From NCBI RefSeq assembly GCF_013141695.1, contig NZ_WHNY01000082.1, positions 1-64,000 on the forward strand: DNA of 64,000 nt, in the 5' to 3' direction. The position numbers and the translations under genes were made by a program. Below, piece by piece: positions 27,716 to 36,470 of the stretch. The first letter of the stretch is position 1; every line of letters begins with the position of its first letter. The notes beneath the pieces were generated by a model. That model saw only the letters and a program-made list of their open reading frames with translations. It had not been told where the DNA came from and did no database searches. This DNA is from Paenibacillus plantarum (GTDB lineage: Bacteria; Bacillota; Bacilli; Paenibacillales; NBRC-103111).

Positions 27716-29403
27716 TCGTCGTCTCCCTTAGTTGTTGAGTTATCAGGTGCGGCTGTTCCGCTGAGGGACATTTTCACTGTATCCCGATATTCTTGCGGCG
27801 TCAGCTGCGTTGCTTTCTTGAAAAATCGTGTAAAATACGGCGGCGAAAAGTAGCCAAGCATAACGCCGATATCTGCTACTTTATGAGAAGTTTCCAGCAA
27901 TAGCTGCTTTGCTTTCTGAATCCGCAGCTCGGCAATGTAATCGGTAATGCTGGTGCCGGTTTTTGACTTGTAAAGACGTGAAAAATAAAACGGTGCCAAA
28001 AAGACAAGATCTGCAAGCCGGTTGAGCGATAAATCTTTATCCAAATTTGCACTCACATATTCATGCACGCGACGTACGATTTCATCGGACTCATAATCAT
28101 TTTCTGATTGCTTGGAAGCAAAAATCACCTCAGCTAGGCTGCGAAAATAGTGGGTTACCTCGCTCCAGGACCCCAGCTCCCGCATCGTGAACAGCTTTCC
28201 TAAAGGCAATATTTCCGCAAAATACTGCAGCTGTCCGCTCCGATTCATGTAAGACATGAAAATCGCCCCCAAGCGATACTGAACTTCCAGCGCAAGACCG
28301 GATTGCATGCTTGGTTGAATGGCTGCCATGACATCTTCATATAACTGGAAAAACTTCGTACGGTCGCGATGCTCCAAATATTGCTCAAGCAGTTGAATGC
28401 GCTTGACCTTTATGCTAACATCCTGTGTTCCATCCTCAACTGAGGGACGTTCGGTCAATAGCATTTCGGTATCCAAGCCAAGTCCTCGGATAAACGTTAG
28501 ATTCAGCCTTTCCATCCGTTCTGGAAGCTGCTCCCAGGCGCAAGGTTCGCTGCTGACAACGAACGAACATTGCAGTTTTAAATATTGTTTGCATGAGGAT
28601 TGAATGGTTTCTACGAGTCCAAGTACATAGGTGGAAAGATTCGGGAGAGGAACTGTTTGCTGCTCATCTCCCTCCATTGCGGATTTCGGCTGAATCAGCC
28701 AAAGGAACCGTTCCGGGTCTAGGGTCACATGAACACTTTGGAACGAGTGGGAGAAATATTCTTCAGCAATATTATGGATTGAAAAGTGAAACAATGCTTT
28801 ATCCCCCTGCTTCAGATCGCCTCTCCATTGGTCCACGCGTCCAGCAATAAGCAAGACGGATTGATCGGGTTGTAGTGGAACCTGCAAATCGTTGAACGCG
28901 GATTCCCGCGTCTTCCGTGACGTCGGCTCTCCTTGTAGAAGCTCCAATAGATAATCTTTTCGCAAGGAAGGTAGTGCTGCAGCAAGTTGCAATCCCGCTT
29001 TGTCAATCAAGCGGTCGTAATTCCATTCCTCAGCGATCTGTTCAATTGCTTTGGATACAGCAGCGATGATAGGCTCGTCGCCTTCTGTTTTAAGTACATA
29101 ATCGATGGCGCCAGTTCGGATGGAGGACTGGATATACGAGAAATTGTTATAGCCCGTCAAGAAAATCGTTCTGCATTTCGGCCATTGTCTTGAAATCTCG
29201 GCAGCGAGCTCAATACCGTTCATTCTCGGCATTTCAATATCTGTGAGCACAATATCCATGCGTAGCTGCGTCGTAATGGCTAGCGCTCCTGCAGCATGAT
29301 GTGCACGATAAATGTCTAGATCCAAATTGTCCATGCTTTGAAAGAGCTCAACAAGCCCCTCCGCAATCAACGGTTCATCGTCCACGATCAATAATCGATA
29401 CAT
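27709..29403 (-). CDS. yesN: YesN-type AraC response regulator
   Basis: A 564-aa response regulator: receiver domain (1-120) with DDEP acidic pair, phospho-acceptor Asp in DIVLTDIEMPRMNG and Lys in DYVLKTEGDE; a long middle region with a GGDEF-like remnant fold; AraC double-HTH at about 440-545 (LSLNRLADLVFLAPFYFSRLYKSKTG and VADIGVMLGYFSPPYFTRFFK). Partner of the YesM kinase directly upstream (1-base gap). Likely activates the surrounding carbohydrate genes. Confidence 0.92.
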   Translation of the reverse strand: MYRLLIVDDEPLIAEGLVELFQSMDNLDLDIYRAHHAAGALAITTQLRMDIVLTDIEMPRMNGIELAAEISRQWPKCRTIFLTGYNNFSYIQSSIRTGAIDYVLKTEGDEPIIAAVSKAIEQIAEEWNYDRLIDKAGLQLAAALPSLRKDYLLELLQGEPTSRKTRESAFNDLQVPLQPDQSVLLIAGRVDQWRGDLKQGDKALFHFSIHNIAEEYFSHSFQSVHVTLDPERFLWLIQPKSAMEGDEQQTVPLPNLSTYVLGLVETIQSSCKQYLKLQCSFVVSSEPCAWEQLPERMERLNLTFIRGLGLDTEMLLTERPSVEDGTQDVSIKVKRIQLLEQYLEHRDRTKFFQLYEDVMAAIQPSMQSGLALEVQYRLGAIFMSYMNRSGQLQYFAEILPLGKLFTMRELGSWSEVTHYFRSLAEVIFASKQSENDYESDEIVRRVHEYVSANLDKDLSLNRLADLVFLAPFYFSRLYKSKTGTSITDYIAELRIQKAKQLLLETSHKVADIGVMLGYFSPPYFTRFFKKATQLTPQEYRDTVKMSLSGTAAPDNSTTKGDDEW

Positions 29404-29404
29404 G

Positions 29405-31165
29405 CTATATCCCCCCTTCTCTATTCGACTTCAGCGTCATGTGGACTTGAAGCCCACCTTCCTTGCCACGCGCGACTTGAATGCCAAAGGTTTCACCGTA
29501 CATTAACTGTAGACGGCGATGAACGTTCAGCAGACCGGTGAATTCTCGATCGTGGCGATTCTCTGCCAGCTGAAGCTGTAGGTGTTCCAGTGTTTCTTGA
29601 CTAAGCTCATCGCCATTGTCTTCCACGAGGATTCGGATACAGGTATGTTCACTCTCGATGTGTACAGAAATTTTACCGCCTTCCAGTTTTCCTTCTAGCC
29701 CGTATTTATAGGCATTCTCAAGGATCGGCTGGAGGATAAGTCGCGGAACTGGAACAAGCTCAAGATCTGTCGGGAGCTCGTCGAAGTCGATGTTTATCCG
29801 ATTCGAGAATCGGATATTTTGAATTTCCACATACGTCCGTGAATGTGCAACTTCATCCCGCAACGAAACTTCATCCGAAGCGTTCCGTGTAATGTATTGG
29901 AAATATTGTCCTAAATATTTGCTGAACTGCATAACGCCGTCATGATCCTGAACTTTCGCTAGTCGATACAAGATAAAGTAAGTGTTATATAAGAAGTGGG
30001 GATTGATCTGGGATTGCAGCTGCTTCAGCTCGGAGCTCTGAGATCGAATTTTCTCCTCATATACTTGATGGATCAGGATGTTCAGCTTCCGCACCATGGC
30101 ATTAAAATGATTGAACAAGTAAAAAAATTCATCGTGTCCTCGCGGGGGCGTTATCGTATCCAACTGCCCCTCTTCGATTTTTCGAAAGGAGCGGACTAAC
30201 ACATTCAGCGGTCGATGGATGAGGCGAAACGTCCAATAGGAATAAACCACGATAATCAAGGCTGAGATACCAGACAAAATCCAGAACAGTTTTCGATTCT
30301 TATCTAGTATCCCGAATACTTGATGCTCTGGAACATAGATGCTGAGATAGCTGTCAAATTCCGGAACAAATTGATAGGCGACCAAATAAAATCGGCTGCC
30401 AATCGTCTGGGATTCCACACCGCTAAGGATGCCTTGGGTATACTTCCGCTGAAATAAACTTTTCAGATAAGGGAGTACCTCCTCATTTTCCTCTCCGCCG
30501 GTGATGGACCATCCTTCTTTGGGTTCCAGCATCATTGCGCCGGATTGCGAATAGTTGGATATTTGATCCAATACGTGTTTAAGCTTGTCTTCTGAAAGCT
30601 CGATGGACAACAAGTAGGCCGGCTCTTTATCCGGCAGTGGCGGATCTGGGAACGCTAGGCTCAGAAATAAGCGATGTTGCCAATAAATGAGATGTGAACT
30701 GTCTCGTTCCTTTACTGGCCGCACGGCTTCGTAATCGTCGCTGATGCGATCTGACAACGGCTTATTGCTGGAAACTGTTCTTCCAAGTGTCAGTATGTGT
30801 GCGCTTACATTTTCGATATAGACACTTGAGCTTTTAATCAGCTGCAGCTTGTTTTGAATATTCAGCACCGTATCCGCCCACTCAAATGAGGATAGAATGC
30901 CGCCAATAAAGCTCAACTGCCGTAAGTCACGATCGTTGATGTATTGCCGTTGAAGTGTCAGAATGTGGGATTTCTCGTTCTTTAACGTATTTGAGTAAAA
31001 GTCCACTCTAGATGCAAGGGAATCTGAAAGCTCTTTGCTGACGCTTGATTCTGCCTGCTTATTGGTCACGATACCAAGGAAATACAGTGGTGCTACGACT
31101 AAAAGGAAAGCCACAATCAATTTCGGAAAGATAGAATATTGGAAAGTTTTACGACGTCCATCCAT
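29405..31165 (-). CDS. yesM: YesM-type sensor histidine kinase
   Basis: A 586-aa kinase: transmembrane helix about 13-33, extracellular sensor region about 35-285, second helix about 288-310, HAMP about 312-365, His_kinase domain with the phospho-His in QINPHFLYNT near 397, and HATPase with ENAYKYGLEG and VEDNGDE. Would sense an extracellular ligand, perhaps with binding protein 2, and phosphorylate YesN. Start ATG 31165 with GAGGGGAG. Confidence 0.92.
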   Translation of the reverse strand: MDGRRKTFQYSIFPKLIVAFLLVVAPLYFLGIVTNKQAESSVSKELSDSLASRVDFYSNTLKNEKSHILTLQRQYINDRDLRQLSFIGGILSSFEWADTVLNIQNKLQLIKSSSVYIENVSAHILTLGRTVSSNKPLSDRISDDYEAVRPVKERDSSHLIYWQHRLFLSLAFPDPPLPDKEPAYLLSIELSEDKLKHVLDQISNYSQSGAMMLEPKEGWSITGGEENEEVLPYLKSLFQRKYTQGILSGVESQTIGSRFYLVAYQFVPEFDSYLSIYVPEHQVFGILDKNRKLFWILSGISALIIVVYSYWTFRLIHRPLNVLVRSFRKIEEGQLDTITPPRGHDEFFYLFNHFNAMVRKLNILIHQVYEEKIRSQSSELKQLQSQINPHFLYNTYFILYRLAKVQDHDGVMQFSKYLGQYFQYITRNASDEVSLRDEVAHSRTYVEIQNIRFSNRINIDFDELPTDLELVPVPRLILQPILENAYKYGLEGKLEGGKISVHIESEHTCIRILVEDNGDELSQETLEHLQLQLAENRHDREFTGLLNVHRRLQLMYGETFGIQVARGKEGGLQVHMTLKSNREGGI

Positions 31166-31264
31166 CCTGATGCTCCCCTCAAACCGGACGTATTGGATAA
31201 CTGGTTGGTTATACTTCTATTATCCACGCAACAGCTCCTGCAAGAAAGATATCTTTTTCGTTTT

Positions 31265-31282
31265 GACTTATCTTTTCATTAC
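31265..31282 (-). promoter_or_regulatory. Weaker shared motif upstream of yesM
   Basis: GACTTATCTTTTCATTAC resembles the core (CGCTTATCCTTTGATGTC) of the motif at 35672 and 25944; 12 of 18 positions agree. About 100 bases upstream of the yesM start. Confidence 0.35.
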
Positions 31283-31289
31283 TTTTTAT

Positions 31290-31327
31290 AAAAAAAAAAC
31301 CGCTGGCACATGCGATGCCGCAGTTTT
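31290..31327 (-). terminator. Terminator of the GH1061-isomerase unit
   Basis: Minus-strand stem AAAACTGCGGCA with TGCCAGCGGTTTT (one bulge, one wobble), then a run of nine or more T. Eight bases past the isomerase stop. Confidence 0.8.
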
Positions 31328-31334
31328 CGGAACT

Positions 31335-32282
31335 TTATATAGATAAAACGGCCTCTTCCCGTTCACGAAAGTATTCTGCCGTTTGCATGACTAGTCGATT
31401 CAGCACGGCAGGATCAGGGCGCCCGTACATAGCCCGATACGGATTGCCTCCTGGCCCTAATGGTTCCGGTGTCACGTATCGGTTTTCAACATTGAATCCA
31501 ATCACATAGAGTGCCATGATGATCGTATCCAAATCCAAGGAAGCTTCGCCTAGCGCCCCTCGATTGCTGTCAGCTACATGTAAATTGATCAGAGCATCCC
31601 CCGCCTCTAAAATCGCTTCTCCGATATGACGCTCTTGCGATTGCATATGATAGACATCTCCATTAATATACTTGATTCCGAGATGATTAATGGCATTAAT
31701 AAATGTCTTTGCATCTTGGATGGTATGGCAAAAACTAACCTCATCTGAGCGAATCGGCTCGATCGCCGCGCGAATGCCAGAGGTGACGAATTGATCTGCA
31801 ACCATGCGCAGCGTTTCTACACTTCGTTCAAACTCCATTGCGTCGTAAGGGACAGGCCGGCCAACTGCGCCAGGTACGACGAGCAAGTAAGTACCGCCGA
31901 CGGCGGATGTAAAGGCTAACTCACGCTCAATATACGAAAGGGCCGCTTGCCGTTGCCATGCACGGTTGCTGGATAAATCGTTATCCGGGGAGAACATGCC
32001 GCAGACACCGGACACGGCGATCTCGTGTGCGCTGAGGATATCCAGCGTTTTCTCGATATCGTAACCAAGATCTGGCCCATAATGATTGCCATGCAGCTCG
32101 ATATAACGAATGCCTGCCCGCTGTAGCCGCAAGGCCGATTCTTGGAGCGACTCCATGCCGAAGCCCCAATTGCTCCACGACAAATTGAGGCGTCTTGCCA
32201 ACCGTTCAGGTTGTTCCTTCTTCAATAGCAGAAATTGATCCTTAATCCGATCAGAAATTGTTTCAATATGCTGTCGTTTCAT
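31335..32282 (-). CDS. Xylose isomerase-like TIM barrel (sugar isomerase/epimerase)
   Basis: A 315-aa AP-endonuclease-2/xylose-isomerase-like barrel. Metal-site elements are visible: IRYIELHGNHYGPD, AIEPIRSDEVSFCHT (Glu), YINGDVYHMQ (Asp/His), LINLHVADSNRG (His) and a late Asp/Glu. Likely interconverts or dehydrates a sugar or inositol released by the locus glycosidases. Start ATG 32282 (AGGAGG 7 bases upstream), not 32345. Operon with the large glycosidase upstream (68-base gap). Confidence 0.82.
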   Translation of the reverse strand: MKRQHIETISDRIKDQFLLLKKEQPERLARRLNLSWSNWGFGMESLQESALRLQRAGIRYIELHGNHYGPDLGYDIEKTLDILSAHEIAVSGVCGMFSPDNDLSSNRAWQRQAALSYIERELAFTSAVGGTYLLVVPGAVGRPVPYDAMEFERSVETLRMVADQFVTSGIRAAIEPIRSDEVSFCHTIQDAKTFINAINHLGIKYINGDVYHMQSQERHIGEAILEAGDALINLHVADSNRGALGEASLDLDTIIMALYVIGFNVENRYVTPEPLGPGGNPYRAMYGRPDPAVLNRLVMQTAEYFREREEAVLSI

Positions 32283-32350
32283 ATCCCTTTCCTCCTGCTT
32301 CCCTAAAAAGTCGAGGGATACAGGGTTAGCCCCATATCCCCCCATTGACC

Positions 32351-35300
32351 TTAGTTGATTGCGTTCACCTTAACAAAAATTGGACGCTCGCTGACGTTCA
32401 CCGTCACCTTACCGCCAGAGATCGTTAAGCTCGATGTTGTGCCGTCGGCATCGCCGTCCACCATGGAGACAAGATTTGCCGTTGTTGGAGAGCCGGCCAG
32501 TGTCAGTTGGTAGCTGCTCACGGTCGTGCCGTTGCTCGTTGGCGCCCAGATGGCATATATACCACTGTTGTCGGTGGTGCTTTTGAATTTATAGATCATG
32601 ACATTCGCATCACCGGATGCTTGATCAGCCAGGAATCGTTTGCCGGTCAATGTTTGAATCATGGTATTCACGTAATACCACGAAGTTTTGCGTGGATAGC
32701 CATCCTGCGCTCTGCCTACGACACCTGATGAGCCATATTTAGAGCCCGGTGCCGTATCGCTGTAGTCATCTTTGAATTGGAATTGCATCGCCTTATCAAT
32801 GCCGGCAGCGGCAAGAGCTAGATAAGAACGAACGAGCCACTGTCCTTGAACCTCATAAGCCGTGTAAGAGCCTATTGGCGGCGCTTTATATTCAGATTGC
32901 TGATTCGTATCGTACCCGAACTCACTGATCCACACTTCCTTGCCTGGCATATACGTATCGCGATAAGCGGTCAGCGTTTCCGTTTGATTCCGGAGTCCGC
33001 AAGCCTCCGGACTGATGCCGGTCGTATTGTTAATTTGGCAGTAGATGTGGAAATTGAGTACGTCGGCTGGAAATTTGCCATCAGTGCGGTACTCGTTCGC
33101 CCACGATTTTATCAGGTTCACATAGTTCAAGTTGTATCCGGCGATGCCGCCAAGTACAACTTTCATATTGGGATCAGCCGTTTTGATCCCGGCTCCTGTA
33201 CCCATTGTACCTTGATGCCCGTCGTAAGCAGCACTTAGCATAGCCGCATACTCATATGGCATAAATCGGAATTTGCGCGTATCCCAGTCATCGTTCTCTT
33301 CGTTCCAAACCTCCATATAGTTCACTGCGTTGAGTCCTGTGCTCACCGGTTGATTCGAAGCGAGCTTCAACTTAGTAGACGCAACACTGCTGCTACCATA
33401 ACGGGCGGCAAACTGAAATAAATGTTCAGCTGTCGGGCCGTAAGCTTGCGGTGTTGTTGAACTATAGCTATCCAAAGCGGCAATTGGTGTTTTGTATGAA
33501 CTTGACAAGGTTGACATCCATGACGGAAAACCGTCGCCCTTATTCGATCTGACTTTAAAATCTGGACTGACTGTGCTTCCGTTTGACTTCATCGTTGAAT
33601 AGAAGTTATCGAAATTCCAGCCGCCTCCAGCGAAGCTCGGATTAAACTGATAATTGTTGCTCGACGGGTATGAGCCTGTTGAATTCCCATCCCAGCTCCA
33701 ATTGTGGTACTCGCGTATCGTTTTAAAAATATTAAGATCGTTATTTGGCGCATTCGTATCATCGATCACTGCGTTGGTACCGATCAACGTTTCCATCGCA
33801 GGATTCGTATGTGCCGTAGGCGATGGCGGCGTATCCGGCGTGCCTACTGGGTATCCGTATACGACAATTTCGTTGATATTGGCACCTGTGTTAGCGAAGC
33901 CGAAACGAAGATAACGCGTATCGACATTGACCTGTTTACCTCGCCATGCATTGTAGCTTCCGAGGTTGTCGGTAAACAAATTCGACCAATGGAACGGCGT
34001 TCCGGAATCGACAACAAAGCCGTTTGTCGACGATGCGTTCACATCGTAAAAATAAATATCCGTAATATGGAATGTGCGGCCAAAATCGAGATAGGCCGAG
34101 GCTGGCAACCACCAATACTGTCCTGTGTTCGGTGCCGCATATTGATTAAGGAAGAAATACCAGCCATTCTGTGGAGCTCCACTCGTTCCTGCTCTTGGGT
34201 CTCCAGCTAGCACTTGTTCATCGATCAATCCTTGTGAAAATATGCGGTTATCTAGTTTATCCTGTTGGTCATTTTCGTCAATCAGCATATCCGGCGTCAA
34301 CGTTATCTTCAGCGACGTACCTGCCGAGGACGTCGTAGCATTAACGACATTCGATAATCCTGACGCATTCGGTACCTCATCACTAGCCTTCATCGCAAAA
34401 TAGTATAACGTATTCGAACTGAGTCCGCTCACAACCAGCGACTGGCTCGAACCCGCCAATGCAGGAGCAGGAGCTCCCGTCACTTGAGCTGCGGAGGCGA
34501 AATTACTGCTGGTAATCGCAGTGGTACTATATCGGATATCATAGGATGTTGCGGTTCCTGTAGACCCATCATCGCCAGGAGCCGTCCATGTTAACGACAT
34601 CGAGTTTCCTGTTGGCGATCCGACAGCCAAATTCGTTACGTCCGCAGGTGCAGTCGTATCTGAAGCGCTTACATTCGTTGTAGCACTCGCAATTGTTGAT
34701 AAGGAAGATACGTTACCGACATCATCAACTGCTTTGATTGCAAAGTAATAGGTCACCCCTGCACTGAGACCAGTGACCGTCATGGATTGCGGCGTCCCCG
34801 GTGCTGCAGGCGTTGGTTCTCCTGTCGCTTGGGTTGAAGTAGCCCAATTGGTGCTCGAGATATAGCTCATATTGTAACGAACATCATAGGAAGTCGCTGT
34901 GCCTGAGTTATTGTCGTCGCCGACAGCCGTCCATGACAAGGATACGCTGTTACTCGTAGGTGAGCTGGCTGTTAACGTGTCAATCCGCTTAGGTGCCACG
35001 CTATCCGTCACAGTCGGTGTACCATACACAACGATTTCACCGACATACGCATTATTGGTCATGATACGCAAATAGCGTGTCTGCGTCGAAACGGTGTGCG
35101 CGTTCCAGTGATTGTAAAAGGTCAACGGGTCTGTGAACAACAGCGACCAGTTCCCTGTACTGCCGGCATACACGTCGAAATTGGAGTTGCCGTTCAGATC
35201 ATATACATAAATCGAGTCAATATCATAGGTCTGGCCTAGATCCAGTACAGCATAGGCTGGCGCTTGGCCGGTTTGGAATCCTGGCATCCATTTGGTCGTC

Positions 35301-35536
35301 GGCTGTCCGGCATTTGCGGCATCGAATCTCGGATCGCCTGCTAAACTTTGCTCGTCCACGAGCGTGGTTGGATCGCCCCCTCCACTTTCCAGCGTGATAT
35401 TCGAAGTCGATAGCGCGATTTTGGTCCCGGCTGCATAAGCTGTGCCTCCACCTAAAAAGTTGGATGATCCTAAGAATGGCGTAATCGCAAGTACAAAAAC
35501 AAGGAACAATAGCATTGTCGAACTTTTCCTTCGCAC
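32351..35536 (-). CDS. Secreted modular glycosidase (discoidin-like, 2 FnIII, clan GH-A-like)
   Basis: A 1061-aa secreted protein. Signal peptide (about 1-35, ending TAYA-A); discoidin/F5-8C-like module about 37-175; fibronectin III modules about 180-290 and 295-395, each with a SWTAxGDD...ATSYDxRYx core; second discoidin-like module about 405-560, beginning LIDEQVLAGDP like the first (LVDEQSLAGDP); catalytic region about 575-1061. Candidate catalytic glutamates: MEVWNEENDD (acid/base) and WISEFGYD (nucleophile), the clan GH-A pattern. The family number is not clear. GTG start 35536 with AAGGAGG; the ATG at 35650 would put the signal peptide inside. Confidence 0.8.
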   Translation of the reverse strand: MRRKSSTMLLFLVFVLAITPFLGSSNFLGGGTAYAAGTKIALSTSNITLESGGGDPTTLVDEQSLAGDPRFDAANAGQPTTKWMPGFQTGQAPAYAVLDLGQTYDIDSIYVYDLNGNSNFDVYAGSTGNWSLLFTDPLTFYNHWNAHTVSTQTRYLRIMTNNAYVGEIVVYGTPTVTDSVAPKRIDTLTASSPTSNSVSLSWTAVGDDNNSGTATSYDVRYNMSYISSTNWATSTQATGEPTPAAPGTPQSMTVTGLSAGVTYYFAIKAVDDVGNVSSLSTIASATTNVSASDTTAPADVTNLAVGSPTGNSMSLTWTAPGDDGSTGTATSYDIRYSTTAITSSNFASAAQVTGAPAPALAGSSQSLVVSGLSSNTLYYFAMKASDEVPNASGLSNVVNATTSSAGTSLKITLTPDMLIDENDQQDKLDNRIFSQGLIDEQVLAGDPRAGTSGAPQNGWYFFLNQYAAPNTGQYWWLPASAYLDFGRTFHITDIYFYDVNASSTNGFVVDSGTPFHWSNLFTDNLGSYNAWRGKQVNVDTRYLRFGFANTGANINEIVVYGYPVGTPDTPPSPTAHTNPAMETLIGTNAVIDDTNAPNNDLNIFKTIREYHNWSWDGNSTGSYPSSNNYQFNPSFAGGGWNFDNFYSTMKSNGSTVSPDFKVRSNKGDGFPSWMSTLSSSYKTPIAALDSYSSTTPQAYGPTAEHLFQFAARYGSSSVASTKLKLASNQPVSTGLNAVNYMEVWNEENDDWDTRKFRFMPYEYAAMLSAAYDGHQGTMGTGAGIKTADPNMKVVLGGIAGYNLNYVNLIKSWANEYRTDGKFPADVLNFHIYCQINNTTGISPEACGLRNQTETLTAYRDTYMPGKEVWISEFGYDTNQQSEYKAPPIGSYTAYEVQGQWLVRSYLALAAAGIDKAMQFQFKDDYSDTAPGSKYGSSGVVGRAQDGYPRKTSWYYVNTMIQTLTGKRFLADQASGDANVMIYKFKSTTDNSGIYAIWAPTSNGTTVSSYQLTLAGSPTTANLVSMVDGDADGTTSSLTISGGKVTVNVSERPIFVKVNAIN

Positions 35537-35671
35537 ATCAGTTCCTCCTTCGTTTTCGATCATCTGGCGAATCCTGCAATTTTCGCCGTTGCTTCTCTCG
35601 TGCCGACGATCACCTCCGTCTACTTCTATCGTAATCATCACAGGGTTCACTGTAAATTATCGCTTTTGACG

Positions 35672-35691
35672 ATCGCTTATCCTTTGATGTC
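35672..35691 (-). promoter_or_regulatory. Shared locus motif upstream of the large glycosidase
   Basis: Plus-strand ATCGCTTATCCTTTGATGTC, near-identical to 25944-25963. A related TTATCGCTTTTGAC begins 20 bases away (35657), as expected for two AraC-type half sites two helical turns apart. Confidence 0.5.
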
Positions 35692-35743
35692 ATGCTGCAT
35701 GAAAAGAAAACATCCACAACCTTATTAGGTGATGGATGTTGGG

Positions 35744-36301
35744 TCATGCCTTCTCATTGGCATTCATTTCGGTAAAAACAGCTAAGTACTTCACTTGCTC
35801 AGATATAGGCGTAACGGTGTGCTCTTCCATGGAGTTGAAATAGATGCCGTCCCCCTCGTTCATCACATAGTCCGTGTTTCCAACTTTGTAGCGCATTGAA
35901 CCCGAAAGCACATAAATGAACTCCTCGCCTTCATGTGAGAACAGGTGTTTCTTCACTTCTCCTTGTTTCGCGATGAAGAGATAGGGCTGCATGATCTTAT
36001 TTCTTCGTCCGATGGCAAAAGCAAAAAAAGAATACCCTTTATCCGTTTGAATCCACTTCGTTTCGTCCTGGTATTGATTGGCACACGTCCATACGGTTTC
36101 GTTCGGTGCTTCTTCATCTAGCAAATCGGACACCTTCACACCTAGGGCATTCGCGATTTTCATTAGTGTTGCCACTGCTGGCATCGTTTGACCGCTTTCA
36201 ATCTTCGAAAGCAGACTCTTGGTAAAGCCGCACACCTTTGCGATTTCTTCTTGTGTGCGTCTTTGTTCTTTCCGAATGACTCGGATCCTTTTCCCTAACA
36301 T
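35744..36301 (-). CDS. XRE-family regulator with C-terminal cupin domain
   Basis: A 185-aa regulator: XRE helix-turn-helix (about 5-60, RTQEEIAKVCGFTKSLLSKIESGQ) and a cupin_2 effector domain (about 105-180, HEGEEFIYVLSGSMRYKVG). Architecture of MocR-unrelated SutR/PuuR-like regulators. Start ATG 36301 (GAGGGT upstream) preferred over 36319. Divergent from the oxidoreductase at 36471; two perfect palindromes in between are probable operators. Confidence 0.88.
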   Translation of the reverse strand: MLGKRIRVIRKEQRRTQEEIAKVCGFTKSLLSKIESGQTMPAVATLMKIANALGVKVSDLLDEEAPNETVWTCANQYQDETKWIQTDKGYSFFAFAIGRRNKIMQPYLFIAKQGEVKKHLFSHEGEEFIYVLSGSMRYKVGNTDYVMNEGDGIYFNSMEEHTVTPISEQVKYLAVFTEMNANEKA

Positions 36302-36351
36302 GGCTACCCTCTTTAGCATATTCGAATTGTGTAAGTATAAATATAATATAA

Positions 36352-36366
36352 TTCAACTTGGTTGAA
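36352..36366. promoter_or_regulatory. Operator palindrome 1
   Basis: TTCAAC-TTG-GTTGAA, perfect 6-3-6 repeat, 51 bases upstream of the XRE-cupin start. Confidence 0.65.
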
Positions 36367-36418
36367 AAGCCAATATTGCTATTGCCACATTGTTTAGGTG
36401 GATATATAATTACGTTGA

Positions 36419-36433
36419 TTCAACCTAGTTGAA
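36419..36433. promoter_or_regulatory. Operator palindrome 2
   Basis: TTCAAC-CTA-GTTGAA, perfect 6-3-6 repeat with identical arms to 36352-36366, 38 bases upstream of the oxidoreductase start; centres are 67 bases apart. Confidence 0.65.
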
Positions 36434-36470
36434 CAATACGATATTATGTTAAATGATCGGAGAGAGTGCG

